Source: Bacteroidales bacterium (GTDB lineage Bacteria; Bacteroidota; Bacteroidia; Bacteroidales; Muribaculaceae). From it: a stretch of DNA of 36,258 nt. Numbering within the stretch: position 1 is the stretch's first letter; every line of letters starts with the position of its first letter. Made by a program: the position numbers and the translations under genes. This document shows positions 1 through 7,533 of this stretch, one piece after another. The notes beneath the pieces were generated by a model, which was not told the origin of the DNA, did no database searches, and saw only the letters and a program-made list of their open reading frames with translations. The stretch covers positions 1 to 36,258 of the forward strand of contig CAADVV010000322.1 in the NCBI GenBank assembly GCA_900752535.1, written 5' to 3'.

Positions 1-223
1 CCTGACTGACCGCCTCACCGGGTATGACAAGCATCGAATCGTTCGGCGCTCCAATCCCGGCGATTCCTATCGAATCGAGCGTCACGGCGCTTCCGGTCGA
101 CGACGAGTAGAAACCGGCGAGAGGCAGTGCACTCTGGTTGTCCGTACAGCCAGAGGTGTTGCATGAGACAAAACCGGAGAGCACGACAAACAACGCGACG
201 AAGTATGTCAGAATTTTCCCCAT
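1..223 (-). CDS. DUF6452-like lipoprotein, 3' end outside window
   Basis: Reading the minus strand from an ATG at 223 gives an open frame that runs off the left edge (74 codons visible). The first 20 residues form a signal peptide ending in GFVSC, so Cys21 is the probable lipidation site of an inner- or outer-membrane lipoprotein. The mature part begins with a Cys-containing stretch, then ALPLAGFYSSSTG and a segment rich in SIGIAGIGAPNDSML. This resembles the Bacteroidales DUF6452 family as I remember it; function is unknown. The start overlaps the last 16 nt of the nitroreductase gene, so the two are probably co-transcribed. A longer reading frame from 356 on the same strand is a shadow. Family assignment is moderate; that it is a lipoprotein is fairly sure. 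Confidence 0.7.
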   Translation of the reverse strand, partial: MGKILTYFVALFVVLSGFVSCNTSGCTDNQSALPLAGFYSSSTGSAVTLDSIGIAGIGAPNDSMLVIPGEAVSQ

Positions 224-747
224 CTGATGATCTGGTCGAGCGGCTTGCGTGTTTTCTCGGGTACTTCGCCCGAAGCAGGACGTCCGATAGGTATAATGAC
301 CACAGGCTCGGCATTGTCTGGCAATTCGAGACGACTGCGCAGGATATCGGGGTCAAAGTTGCAGACCCAGCAGGTGGCGAGTCCGAGAGCCGTCGCTGCC
401 AGACAGACGTGCTCGGTGGCTATGGCCACGTCAATGTCGGTATGATCTTTGCCATCGGCGCCCCGGTGCCACGCCTCGTCATGAAGTCCGACGGCCACAA
501 TGATGGCCGGAGCCTGCTTCAGAAACGGACGGTGGGAGTAAGCGTCTATGGCGCACTGACGCTCTTCGGGCGTGCGCAAGACGACGAAAGTCCAGGGCTG
601 ACGGTTGACGGCGCTGGGAGCCAGACGCGCCGCCTCTATAACGGCACGAATCTCGTTGTCGGTCACCGGGGTCGGCTCATATTCACGGCATGAATAGCGG
701 TCAGCCATCAGCGCCGTAAGTTTGTCATATCTTGGTGATTCTGTCAT
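208..747 (-). CDS. Nitroreductase family protein
   Basis: 179 aa, the normal length for a short FMN-dependent NAD(P)H nitroreductase. The N-terminal RYSCREYEPTPV followed by EAARLAPSAVNRQPW is the classic FMN phosphate- and ribityl-binding segment, and GLATCWVCNFDP with VIIPIGRP near the C-terminus matches the family's second flavin region. Such enzymes use reduced flavin to reduce nitro-aromatics, quinones or other acceptors in the cytosol; the physiological substrate cannot be read from sequence. No signal peptide. The gene has its own TATCTTTG box 21 nt upstream of the ATG and its stop overlaps the start of the following lipoprotein gene by 16 nt, which suggests a two-gene operon. Confidence 0.9.
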   Translation of the reverse strand: MTESPRYDKLTALMADRYSCREYEPTPVTDNEIRAVIEAARLAPSAVNRQPWTFVVLRTPEERQCAIDAYSHRPFLKQAPAIIVAVGLHDEAWHRGADGKDHTDIDVAIATEHVCLAATALGLATCWVCNFDPDILRSRLELPDNAEPVVIIPIGRPASGEVPEKTRKPLDQIIRWGKF

Positions 748-768
748 TGTCGTCAGATGTTAACCCCG

Positions 769-776
769 CAAAGATA
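769..776 (-). promoter_or_regulatory. Promoter -7 box of nitroreductase gene
   Basis: The minus strand reads TATCTTTG, an exact match to the Bacteroides TAnnTTTG -7 element. It lies 21 nt upstream of the nitroreductase ATG. No convincing TTTG or TTG box is seen at the usual 19-21 nt upstream spacing. Confidence 0.5.
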
Positions 777-850
777 CGCATAAACCGCGAGATTTCTAAG
801 CCGACAGACAAAAAGCAACGACACCAAAGCAATTATTCCCCCGGAGGGAT

Positions 851-895
851 CGAGTAGGAGGTAAACACTAATCGCAGGTGTTTATCTCCTACTCG
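851..895 (-). terminator. Long hairpin, probable terminator after lipoprotein gene
   Basis: Arms 851-868 and 878-895 are complementary over 18 bp with one mismatch or wobble, around a 9-nt loop. It sits 70 nt beyond the stop of the minus-strand lipoprotein gene. Read on the minus strand, stem and loop closely resemble the hairpin at 23922-23972 (see findings). The remaining sequence between 777 and 964 shows no gene. Confidence 0.6.
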
Positions 896-964
896 ATTCT
901 TGAAATGTATTTATTTCTTACAGACATGAGATTAAGCATAGATACACGAATGATGTGCTGTGTA

Positions 965-1471
965 TTATTTCCAATCCCAATTTATTACACCAAGTGAAAA
1001 CCACATTTGAATTTTGGCATCTCGTGGCAACTTCTTGACTAATATAGCGTATCGAGTAAAATACCATGTTTCCGTATTGTCATCCGGAATAGTGGAGGTT
1101 TCTATACAGATAGCCCATTCATAGATTTTTTCTATGTTATCAAAGTAATATCGATTACGATATGTATCAATATTCCAATTATGAAGATTATACGTAATAA
1201 ATAAAGTGTACTCCTTGAAATCGACACTTGTATAAGCTTCAGAAAATCCTAAAGGATCATCGGGAAGTTCAGATAAATCATTTACAACAAATTTTTTATC
1301 GGCCCACCCCTTAATCTTATCTAACCATTCTGTGTCCGTGATGTTGAATTCTGAGGTACATGGCTGATAATATTTGGAAATTGGCAGAACTGTTTCAGTT
1401 GGCGGCTCGTCATTGTTGTTGCAGGAACACAACAACAATGACGAGAGAACAAAAAACGTTAGACATCTCAT
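965..1471 (-). CDS. Small lipoprotein of unknown function
   Basis: 168 aa with a short hydrophobic signal peptide (RCLTFFVLSSLLL) followed by LCSC, so Cys17 (or Cys15) is the likely lipidated residue, then an Asn/Asp/Glu-rich linker. The mature domain is rich in Trp and Tyr (for example YTLFITYNLHNWN, ICIETSTIPDDNTETWYF, IQMWFSLGVINWDW) and looks like a small beta-rich domain; I do not recognise a family. The ATG overlaps the TGA of the BspA-like gene upstream (ATGA), so it was translated as the second gene of that unit. Because the upstream gene is frameshifted, translational coupling may now be lost. Probably anchored on the cell surface or in the periplasm. Confidence 0.75.
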   Translation of the reverse strand: MRCLTFFVLSSLLLCSCNNNDEPPTETVLPISKYYQPCTSEFNITDTEWLDKIKGWADKKFVVNDLSELPDDPLGFSEAYTSVDFKEYTLFITYNLHNWNIDTYRNRYYFDNIEKIYEWAICIETSTIPDDNTETWYFTRYAILVKKLPRDAKIQMWFSLGVINWDWK

Positions 1472-2972
1472 TTAATCAGAATTTTTTTGCCGGATTGGAT
1501 ATAGATATTTCCCGAAATTGGTTTTTCAACCTTTCTTCCAAATAAATCGTAGAAACTGTTATCATGTGCATTCCTATCGATTGTAATGCAATCAACACCA
1601 GCGGACGGGAAATTGTCGGTCTCTATGAAATTGGTCATGTAATCCCACCCTGAAGCTGTCGTATATTGCTGCTTTGTTCCTACAGGAATGTAAACTGGCG
1701 TCGCGGGATTAACGCCGGTAAATGGTGTCCTGTCAGACTCATATCCTTGTGCCGGAACGTAAACGGGAGGGACTGTAGCCTTGCACCAGATGCTTGTCAG
1801 GCTGCCACATAACGCAAAAGCACGGTCTGCGAGGATTTTGAGCGAAGCCGGCAGAACGATAGTAGTGAGTTTGTTGCAATTTTGAAATGCGTTTTGTTCG
1901 ATAGATTCCAATGTTCCCGGAAAATCTATAGTCGACATTTTGGCCTCATCGTATGCAAATTCTCCGATGGTGACAGCATGGGACGGGACATTCACCTCTG
2001 TCAAAGAAAAGCAGCCTAAGAAAACGTCGGGCGGAACGATAGTCGAATTATCCGGCAAATGCGCCTCGGCGAGGTACCAATTATTGTAGAACTGTCCACC
2101 ATCGGAACAAAGCATGCAGTTGTCAGGCAAAATCGCCTTTCCCAGTTCAGAATTGGCAAACGCCATGCACCCAAGGAATTCCAGCGATTGAGGAAAGTTG
2201 ATCTCAGTTATTTTACAGGTATAGAATGCAGCGCAGCCAATCGCTTTCAACGACTCGGGCAGTGTAATTTTGCCCTTTAGTCCGCGGCATTGATAAAAAG
2301 CCTGGTTGCCGATAACTTCCAGATTTTCGGGGAAAACGAGCTGTTCGGAGGTTAAACTTATGCAGTCGGTGAAAGCCGATTTATCGATTTTTTGTAAAGC
2401 CTTTGGCAATTTCAGCTCATTGAGCGAAATCGCATAGGCAATAGCAAACTCGCCTATTTCGGTCACGTCAGCAGGAAAAACAATCTTTTCCAACGGGATT
2501 GTAGTGACCGTCCATGTTTCCCAATCCATTTGCGCATCAACATGAAACAATGCGCGGTCAGGAATCTTATCACCCTCAATCTCGGCGTGTTCAAGGTCGA
2601 TGATTTTTAGCTGACCGTTAAACGATGATTCCCAAAGAGTGTTGAAATCAGCATCGTTCATCGGACCTTCCACAGTGATGGATTCTATCTCATAGATATG
2701 CTCGCCAAGCACGGCTGAAAGGTGCCACTTTCTTTCAGAACAGCTTTGAAGGACTCTATTCCATCCGAATTTCTGACAGGAGCATCTTGTTTATAGGAGA
2801 ACCCGAATCCTTTGAAGGATAATTCTTCTGACTGTGAATGTTCAGAGACGACAGCGGGAAGTGCGACAAGGTCGTTATTGCCCGATGGGTTAATGATGTC
2901 TGTATGTGCGGATGCCAAGAACGGCGTCGCTATCATCAGACATAAGATTGATCTGAGTATCCTATTTTCCAT
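1468..2972 (-). pseudogene. BspA-like LRR surface protein (LRR-A), frameshifted
   Basis: Starts at the ATG at 2972 with signal peptide MENRILRSILCLMIATPF. After about 90 residues the frame reaches GTFQP and a stop at 2685, while the family sequence continues in another frame from about 2712 (VLGEHIYEIESITVEGP). One missing base near 2700-2712 explains this. Downstream the second frame carries about nine LRR_5 (BspA/TpLRR) repeats of the type LP.SLK.IG..AF..C..L, then a module ending YDLFGRKVEKPISGNIYI like a type IX secretion tail. Such proteins are surface-exposed adhesins or binders. The family's N-terminal SGP.N..DF motif is split from its signal peptide, so a full product is not expected unless the shift is a sequencing error or is bypassed. 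LRR-B is its paralogue. Confidence 0.85.
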
Positions 2973-2998
2973 TTGCCAATTTTTTATTGACAAAGTTA
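2972..2998 (-). promoter_or_regulatory. LRR-A promoter with dyad over -7 box and start
   Basis: The minus strand carries TAACTTTG (2991-2998), an exact -7 match. Arms TTTGCCAAT (2972-2980) and ATTGACAAA (2986-2994, plus-strand reading) form a 9-bp inverted repeat with one mismatch that overlaps both the -7 box and the ATG. The same arrangement, perfect, precedes LRR-B at 16796-16822. Confidence 0.5.
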
Positions 2999-3032
2999 GG
3001 CAGAAAAAAACGACTTGGAGATAAAACAAGTT

Positions 3033-3092
3033 TTATTCGCCGGATTTTTTAGCAAGTTTTTTCGGATGCGGCTCAGATATACCAGACTGGAG
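3033..3092 (-). pseudogene. Remnant of Crp-like regulator 3' end
   Basis: The minus strand ends with codons for LAKKSGE-stop, identical to the C-terminus of the regulator at 16856-17428. The preceding bases match its last codons with small deletions. Similarity between the two copies continues through the spacer into the LRR signal peptides (about 2955-3092 against 16778-16915). This is a scar of a tandem duplication of the regulator/LRR unit. Confidence 0.7.
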
Positions 3093-3176
3093 AGTTAATA
3101 CAAAACCTTAAGCCTTAAAAGCAACAACAGCAATACACAAAGTGGTAATGACTCGAGCGTTCTACATATAACTTAT

Positions 3177-3590
3177 TTAATGGTGAATAAATATCTTACC
3201 ATTTAATATGTAAATTCTCCCCGGAGTGGGTGTTTCAATCTTTCGTCCGAATAAATCATAGAAATTGTTATCTTGTTCTTTATTGTCGAATGTTACACAG
3301 TCTATGCCTGAGGATGGGAAATCATCTGTCTCAATTATTTCTTTGAAAAGGTTCCACTGCCATTGGCTTTGATATTTTGCTTTGGTGCCGACGGGTACAT
3401 ATAGAACAGCTTCTGAAATCCATTCTTCGGCAAATGGACCATTCTGACCTATTTCGCAGAAAGGAGGTATTTCAGATGCGCAATATATTGTTTTTAAATC
3501 CTTAATAACGAAACTTCCGTCTCCCAATGATTTTAAATTGCCGGGCAAAACAATTTTTTCTACGATACAATCACAGTATTTACAACCGAT
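3177..3590 (-). pseudogene. 3' fragment of BspA-like gene LRR-B
   Basis: The open frame extends from a stop just beyond 3595 through GCKYCDCIVEKIVLPG to the stop at 3177. It contains the end of one LRR_5 repeat, one further partial repeat, a YVPVGTKAKYQ segment and the terminal YDLFGRKIETPTPGRIYI tail that closely matches the C-terminus of LRR-A. It has no start codon or signal peptide of its own. The 5' part of the same gene lies at 15675-16796, ending in ESIGKDVF, precisely where this fragment would continue the repeat. The two pieces are separated by the mobile element, so this is the displaced 3' end of one interrupted gene. Confidence 0.85.
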
Positions 3591-3599
3591 TATTACTCA

Positions 3600-3960
3600 A
3601 TATTTTATAGATAATAAGTCAGAAATATGGTTGTTATTTTTAATTGCACATTCTAAAAGGTGAAGATTTAACGCTTTTATTGATTATTAACTCAAAAAGG
3701 ACATCAACTTGGGTCGTTTCTTCTCTTTTCCTTGCTATTCGTTTCCGATATTCCACTTTTGTTTTGGTCTATCTCATATGTACTGCAAAGGTATTGATTT
3801 TTGTTTGATATTGCTCCTTGCTTGCTCCTTGTCGTAGATTAATTTTCACACAGGAATTTTTGTTCTCTTTCTATAGGGGCTTGAAACAATCCATTTATTG
3901 GAAACAATTAAAGACGGAGCTGGTTTGCCCCAGTGCTTTTTAAGAAACAGGGCAATTATT
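3600..3960. other. Left terminal region of transposon, no gene
   Basis: About 360 AT-rich bases without a supported gene. They hold the subterminal repeat TCAGAAATAT (3619-3628), an 11-bp tandem repeat of TTGCTCCTTG(C/T) (3811-3832) and a minus-strand TACCTTTG box (3786-3793) that could fire outward into the broken LRR-B fragment. The repeats may be integrase arm-type or excisionase sites; this is inference from position. Confidence 0.45.
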
Positions 3961-4260
3961 TTATCTCCACAAAGGCTCTTGTTCCCAATTATGAGGAAAG
4001 CCTAATAAACGAGTTCTTACTGATGGGTATTTCGATAAAAGCTGCTTGAAATCTGCAACAAAAGTGTTGCCCATAGAAATGGAGTTAAGCCAATACACCA
4101 CATAGCAGAGTTGCGGATAAAGTGTTTGTTCACGGAACGAGAAATCCGTAATCCATGTGTTTGGCATACGCATAGGCATCATTGGCTTGACAGGAAAGAC
4201 CCGATTTGACAGTCTTGAATGATGGGCGCAGCAATTACGAAGTACGGGTCTGGGTACGGA
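3961..4260 (-). pseudogene. C-terminal fragment of Abi_2 (AbiD/AbiF) HEPN protein
   Basis: The minus-strand frame is open from a stop at 4261-4263 to the stop at 3961. It begins abruptly with VPRPVLRNCCAHHSRLSNR, which holds the RN-x-x-AHH motif of Abi_2-family HEPN proteins (R-x4-H). It continues through LYPQLCYVVYWLN to GFPHNWEQEPLW, the family's usual C-terminal signature. Abi_2 proteins are abortive-infection or toxin-like RNases directed against phage. Only the last roughly 95 residues of a protein usually near 300 aa remain, and there is no start codon ahead of the motif. The N-terminal half is missing, so the gene is dead. It is probably a relic of defence cargo lost by recombination near 4250. 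Confidence 0.75.
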
Positions 4261-4262
4261 TT

Positions 4263-4300
4263 AAAAGGCTAAGTGATTATTTTCAGTCATTTAGCCTTTT
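4263..4300. terminator. Bidirectional hairpin terminator
   Basis: Arms 4263-4276 and 4287-4300 pair over 14 bp with one mismatch around a 10-nt loop. The A-run before and T-run after make it a plausible intrinsic terminator in either direction. It lies at the break point of the Abi fragment. Confidence 0.6.
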
Positions 4301-4350
4301 TAATTATCTAATTTTTCCCCACATTTTCCCCACAGCTGTCTATTTATATA

Positions 4351-4710
4351 CAGGGCAACCGCATCAAAATAACGTTAGCTTAGGAAACAAACGTAGTTTT
4401 CAACCTCCTCCTCTCCCTTATTGTCCATTTTCCTAAAAAAACCATTGGTCCAAATCGAAACTACTACCCCATAAAAATTGATTTTTTGCCCCATATAATT
4501 CAAATTTCCCTTGCGGGTAATATTTTTTAAGAAACATGATTTTTGACAACAGGCTATTATTCAGACAAATACAAAATTATGCATTTTTAAGGGGGGATAT
4601 TGTAAATTGTTGAAACTTCTCATCCTTGTATCCACCCCACTTATCCCTATTAATACAAAATCGACAAGTATTGATTATCAGGTTATTGACATTTTGATGC
4701 GGTTGCCCTG
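4351..4710. mobile_element. 360-bp MITE-like insertion with 9-bp target duplication
   Basis: Two perfect 20-bp inverted repeats begin CAGGGCAACCGCATC at 4351-4370 and end at 4691-4710. Directly outside both ends is the same 9-mer ATTTATATA (4342-4350 and 4711-4719), a target site duplication. The 320-bp interior is AT-rich and has no open frame that stays within the element, so it encodes no transposase. This is the structure of a non-autonomous miniature element moved by a transposase supplied elsewhere. The neighbouring IS4-type element has different ends, so it is probably not the source. Confidence 0.8.
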
Positions 4711-4752
4711 ATTTATATATTTTAGAAACATATTTTTCCGTAAAGTTATGTA

Positions 4753-6415
4753 CTAAAGTTTCCCACCCCTTAAAACACCAACTTTTCTCATTTTCCTTTG
4801 TCTGTCTTCCCCCATATCCATTGACTGTTAACACATGCCTAACAGAAGTTATGCAGACTATCCACATACTTCGTCCCATTTTTCCAACGCTTCAGCCATT
4901 ACAAGGATTTTGCTCATCTCTTTGTCGTTTCCGCTGATTGTAGCCATAAGGTATTGGGGCGTCATTCCAAGTATTTCTCCTAAAATGCGAAGAATGCGTT
5001 CGATGCAGGTAAGAACTCGCTTCCATAACGTGAGTGCCATGAGATCACCCTCCATATCCGAAAAGAGTTCGCCCATGGTTTGATATTCTGTGAATCTCTT
5101 TTCCAAAGCCATGACGGTATATGTAAGGTAACACAGCGTTGCGTCGGCTATCTGACCATTAAAGTCACAACCTTGATAACCTCCTAATCCGAGATATTGC
5201 TTAGTCTCCTTGTTCATCACCTCTATGTTCCATCTAATCTGATACACTTCAAAGGCTTTTACGAAAGACATCGTTGTATCCGTGGTGAGCAGAACGTTCC
5301 ATGCGGAGTTTCTACCATACTTGATGAGGAAGATTCTGATAGGTATATCTCCTAAGTTGCCGTTGAGCTGAATATATCGACATTTGTATTTACGACAGTT
5401 CTTTCCTCGTTCACGTTCATAGGTGGCAATGAGTTCTGCAGCATTTTTCTTTTTGCCCGATATAGTGTATTTTGTCTTTCCCATTTTTGCAAGTCCAACA
5501 AAGTGCATTGCCCCTTTACCTATGCTTCTAACACATGTCATAAGTTGCTCGCAGGTGAACCAACTATCGGTAATCACATACTTCGCATGTAACCCCATCT
5601 TCCATCCACGGCGAAGCATATCCATGGCAACTTCCAGCTTAGACATCTTACACTCTTGAAAGCGCTTATAATCAGGATTGCCGGTGTTCCTCTTGGTGTG
5701 ATATGCCTTTTTGAGTTGCTGTCTTGTCAGCCCGTAGTTGCCTTGCTTCCCCTTTTCTTGATGTAGTGAAAAATCAAAGGGTATAGTTGTCTTGCCGTCA
5801 AAGAAGGCACAAAGTAACAGCTTGTAGCCCAATACGCATCTGCCTTTCATATGGTCGAAAACACGACTGATACCCTCCATCCTCACACCACTCTTCTCAA
5901 GTACGGTGTCATCTATAATGAAACATGTAGTGGTATCTGATTGAGGAACTTCGCCATACTTACGCAATAGGCACATATAACGCAGTGCAAAGTGGTTCAT
6001 CAATCGTCTCCAATCCATCTGTGGGCGAATCATCATGCGATAGAAACAGTTCTTACCATGATTTGAAAGCTCATATATCTTATGTTTGCATATACTATGG
6101 ATGCTCTCGCCCACAATGCGGAAGAGGCAAAGAGAGAGGAGCAACTCCGAAGCCGAAACTCCGTCCTGTTTCTCCAATGAAAGGCGAGATAATAGGTGAC
6201 CGATGCCAAACTTGCCAAAAAGATGAAATAAATCATCACTCATTCGGGTTTTAACACTCAAAAGTTTGGATAACTCACTTATTTTCTCTATTTTTGCTTC
6301 CATAACAGTTTTGTTGTCTTGTCTTTAAAATCAGTTCTTTAGCGATTACTAATTTACAAAGAAAATTCGACAAACTGTTATTTTTCTATCTATTTATTTG
6401 GGTGGGAAACTTTAG
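4753..6415 (-). mobile_element. Complete IS4-family insertion sequence
   Basis: Perfect 16-bp terminal inverted repeats (4753-4768 CTAAAGTTTCCCACCC, and its complement at 6400-6415) enclose one transposase gene. The 7-mer TTATGTA directly flanks both ends (4746-4752 and 6416-6422) as a target duplication. The length of 1663 bp is normal for the family. Removing the element with one repeat copy restores a continuous cfxA upstream region reading TTATGTACCTTTG. Confidence 0.9.
4858..6303 (-). CDS. IS4-family DDE transposase
   Basis: 481 aa, complete. The catalytic aspartates are visible in CFIIDDTVLEKSG and YVITDSWF. The glutamate lies in YQIRWNIEVMNKETK, which fits exactly the Y-(2)-R-(3)-E-(6)-K signature of IS4-family transposases, followed by QYLGLGGYQG. 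The enzyme cuts and pastes its own IS using the 16-bp terminal repeats. The start at 6303 is about 100 nt inside the right end and the stop is about 90 nt from the left end, so nothing is truncated and the element may still be active. It lies antisense to cfxA, directly upstream of that gene. The IS4 subgroup is not assigned. Confidence 0.9.
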   Translation of the reverse strand: MEAKIEKISELSKLLSVKTRMSDDLFHLFGKFGIGHLLSRLSLEKQDGVSASELLLSLCLFRIVGESIHSICKHKIYELSNHGKNCFYRMMIRPQMDWRRLMNHFALRYMCLLRKYGEVPQSDTTTCFIIDDTVLEKSGVRMEGISRVFDHMKGRCVLGYKLLLCAFFDGKTTIPFDFSLHQEKGKQGNYGLTRQQLKKAYHTKRNTGNPDYKRFQECKMSKLEVAMDMLRRGWKMGLHAKYVITDSWFTCEQLMTCVRSIGKGAMHFVGLAKMGKTKYTISGKKKNAAELIATYERERGKNCRKYKCRYIQLNGNLGDIPIRIFLIKYGRNSAWNVLLTTDTTMSFVKAFEVYQIRWNIEVMNKETKQYLGLGGYQGCDFNGQIADATLCYLTYTVMALEKRFTEYQTMGELFSDMEGDLMALTLWKRVLTCIERILRILGEILGMTPQYLMATISGNDKEMSKILVMAEALEKWDEVCG

Positions 6416-6428
6416 TTATGTACCTTTG
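6397..6428 (+). promoter_or_regulatory. Hybrid cfxA promoter (-33 from IS, -7 resident)
   Basis: TTTG at 6397-6400 lies inside the IS end and TACCTTTG at 6421-6428 is resident sequence. The spacing is 20 nt, matching the Bacteroides TTTG-N(19-21)-TAnnTTTG promoter. Transcription would start near 6433, giving a leader of about 43 nt before the cfxA ATG. Confidence 0.6.
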
Positions 6429-6475
6429 TCGGCAAATAAAGATATTCTCGTCAAACAAATATAAATAATATAAAC

Positions 6476-7441
6476 ATGGAAAAAAACAGAAAAAAACAAA
6501 TCGTAGTTTTGAGTATAGCTTTAGTTTGCATTTTCATCTTGGTATTTTCATTGTTCCATAAATCAGCGACAAAAGATAGCGCAAATCCTCCTTTAACAAA
6601 TGTTTTGACTGATAGCATTTCTCAAATTGTCTCAGCTTGTCCTGGCGAAATTGGTGTGGCGGTTATTGTTAATAACAGAGATACGGTTAAGGTCAATAAT
6701 AAGAGTGTTTATCCTATGATGAGTGTGTTTAAGGTTCATCAGGCATTAGCTCTTTGTAATGACTTTGACAATAAAGGAATTTCACTTGATACCTTAGTAA
6801 ATATAAATAGGGATAAACTTGACCCAAAGACTTGGAGTCCTATGCTGAAAGATTATTCAGGGCCAGTCATATCATTGACAGTGAGAGATTTGCTGCGTTA
6901 TACTCTTACTCAGAGTGACAACAATGCAAGCAACCTTATGTTTAAGGATATGGTTAATGTCGCTCAAACAGATAGTTTTATAGCCACATTCATTCCTCGT
7001 TCAAGTTTTCAGATAGCTTATACGGAAGAGGAAATGTCGGCTGACCATAACAAGGCTTACTCTAACTATACATCTCCTCTTGGTGCTGCAATGTTGATGA
7101 ATCGTTTGTTTACTGAAGGTCTTATCGATGATGAGAAACAAAGTTTCATTAAGAATACGTTAAAAGAATGCAAAACAGGTGTAGATAGGATAGCAGCTCC
7201 ACTTCTTGATAAAGAAGGGGTTGTTATAGCGCATAAGACAGGTTCAGGTTATGTTAATGAAAATGGTGTTCTTGCAGCTCACAATGATGTTGCCTATATA
7301 TGTCTGCCTAATAATATCAGTTATACCTTAGCGGTATTTGTTAAGGATTTCAAGGGAAATGAATCACAAGCGTCACAATATGTTGCGCATATATCAGCTG
7401 TAGTATATTCTTTATTAATGCAAACTTCAGTAAAATCTTAA
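6476..7441 (+). CDS. cfxA: CfxA-family class A beta-lactamase
   Basis: 321 aa, the full length of CfxA. This extended-spectrum class A serine beta-lactamase of Bacteroides and Prevotella hydrolyses cephalosporins including cefoxitin in the periplasm. An N-terminal hydrophobic segment (about residues 8-26) is the signal or lipoprotein-like anchor. Catalytic motifs are intact: S83-V-F-K86, S147-D-N149 and K254-T-G256; EEEM near residue 185 is in the omega-loop region. The gene reads against all its transposon neighbours and is followed by a strong bidirectional terminator. The allele (CfxA, A2, A3 and so on) cannot be assigned without a reference alignment. Expression probably comes from the IS-assisted promoter just upstream. 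Confidence 0.97.
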   Translation: MEKNRKKQIVVLSIALVCIFILVFSLFHKSATKDSANPPLTNVLTDSISQIVSACPGEIGVAVIVNNRDTVKVNNKSVYPMMSVFKVHQALALCNDFDNKGISLDTLVNINRDKLDPKTWSPMLKDYSGPVISLTVRDLLRYTLTQSDNNASNLMFKDMVNVAQTDSFIATFIPRSSFQIAYTEEEMSADHNKAYSNYTSPLGAAMLMNRLFTEGLIDDEKQSFIKNTLKECKTGVDRIAAPLLDKEGVVIAHKTGSGYVNENGVLAAHNDVAYICLPNNISYTLAVFVKDFKGNESQASQYVAHISAVVYSLLMQTSVKS

Positions 7442-7472
7442 ACTGCACTTGCTTTGATAATTAATGATAAAC

Positions 7473-7514
7473 AATCTAAAAGCACTCTAATCGTTATCGG
7501 AGTGCTTTTAGATT
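7473..7514. terminator. Bidirectional terminator between cfxA and relaxase gene
   Basis: A perfect 15-bp inverted repeat (7473-7487 and 7500-7514) with a 12-nt loop lies between the convergent cfxA and relaxase genes. The A-rich and T-rich outer parts of the stem suit intrinsic termination on both strands. Confidence 0.8.
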
Positions 7515-7533
7515 ACTAATCAAATTGCTTCTA

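Noticed and set aside
15..356. 113-codon minus-strand frame at the left edge
   Set aside because: It overlaps both the nitroreductase and the lipoprotein frame, which have clear family and signal-peptide features. It reads as a shadow of high-GC coding.
3786..3793. Outward promoter (TACCTTTG, minus strand) into the LRR-B fragment
   Set aside because: Only the -7 half is present, no start codon follows in a useful frame, and the downstream gene is a fragment.
4577..4879. 100-codon frame on the minus strand
   Set aside because: It runs across the MITE end and the IS left end, two independent insertion boundaries, so it cannot be an ancestral gene.
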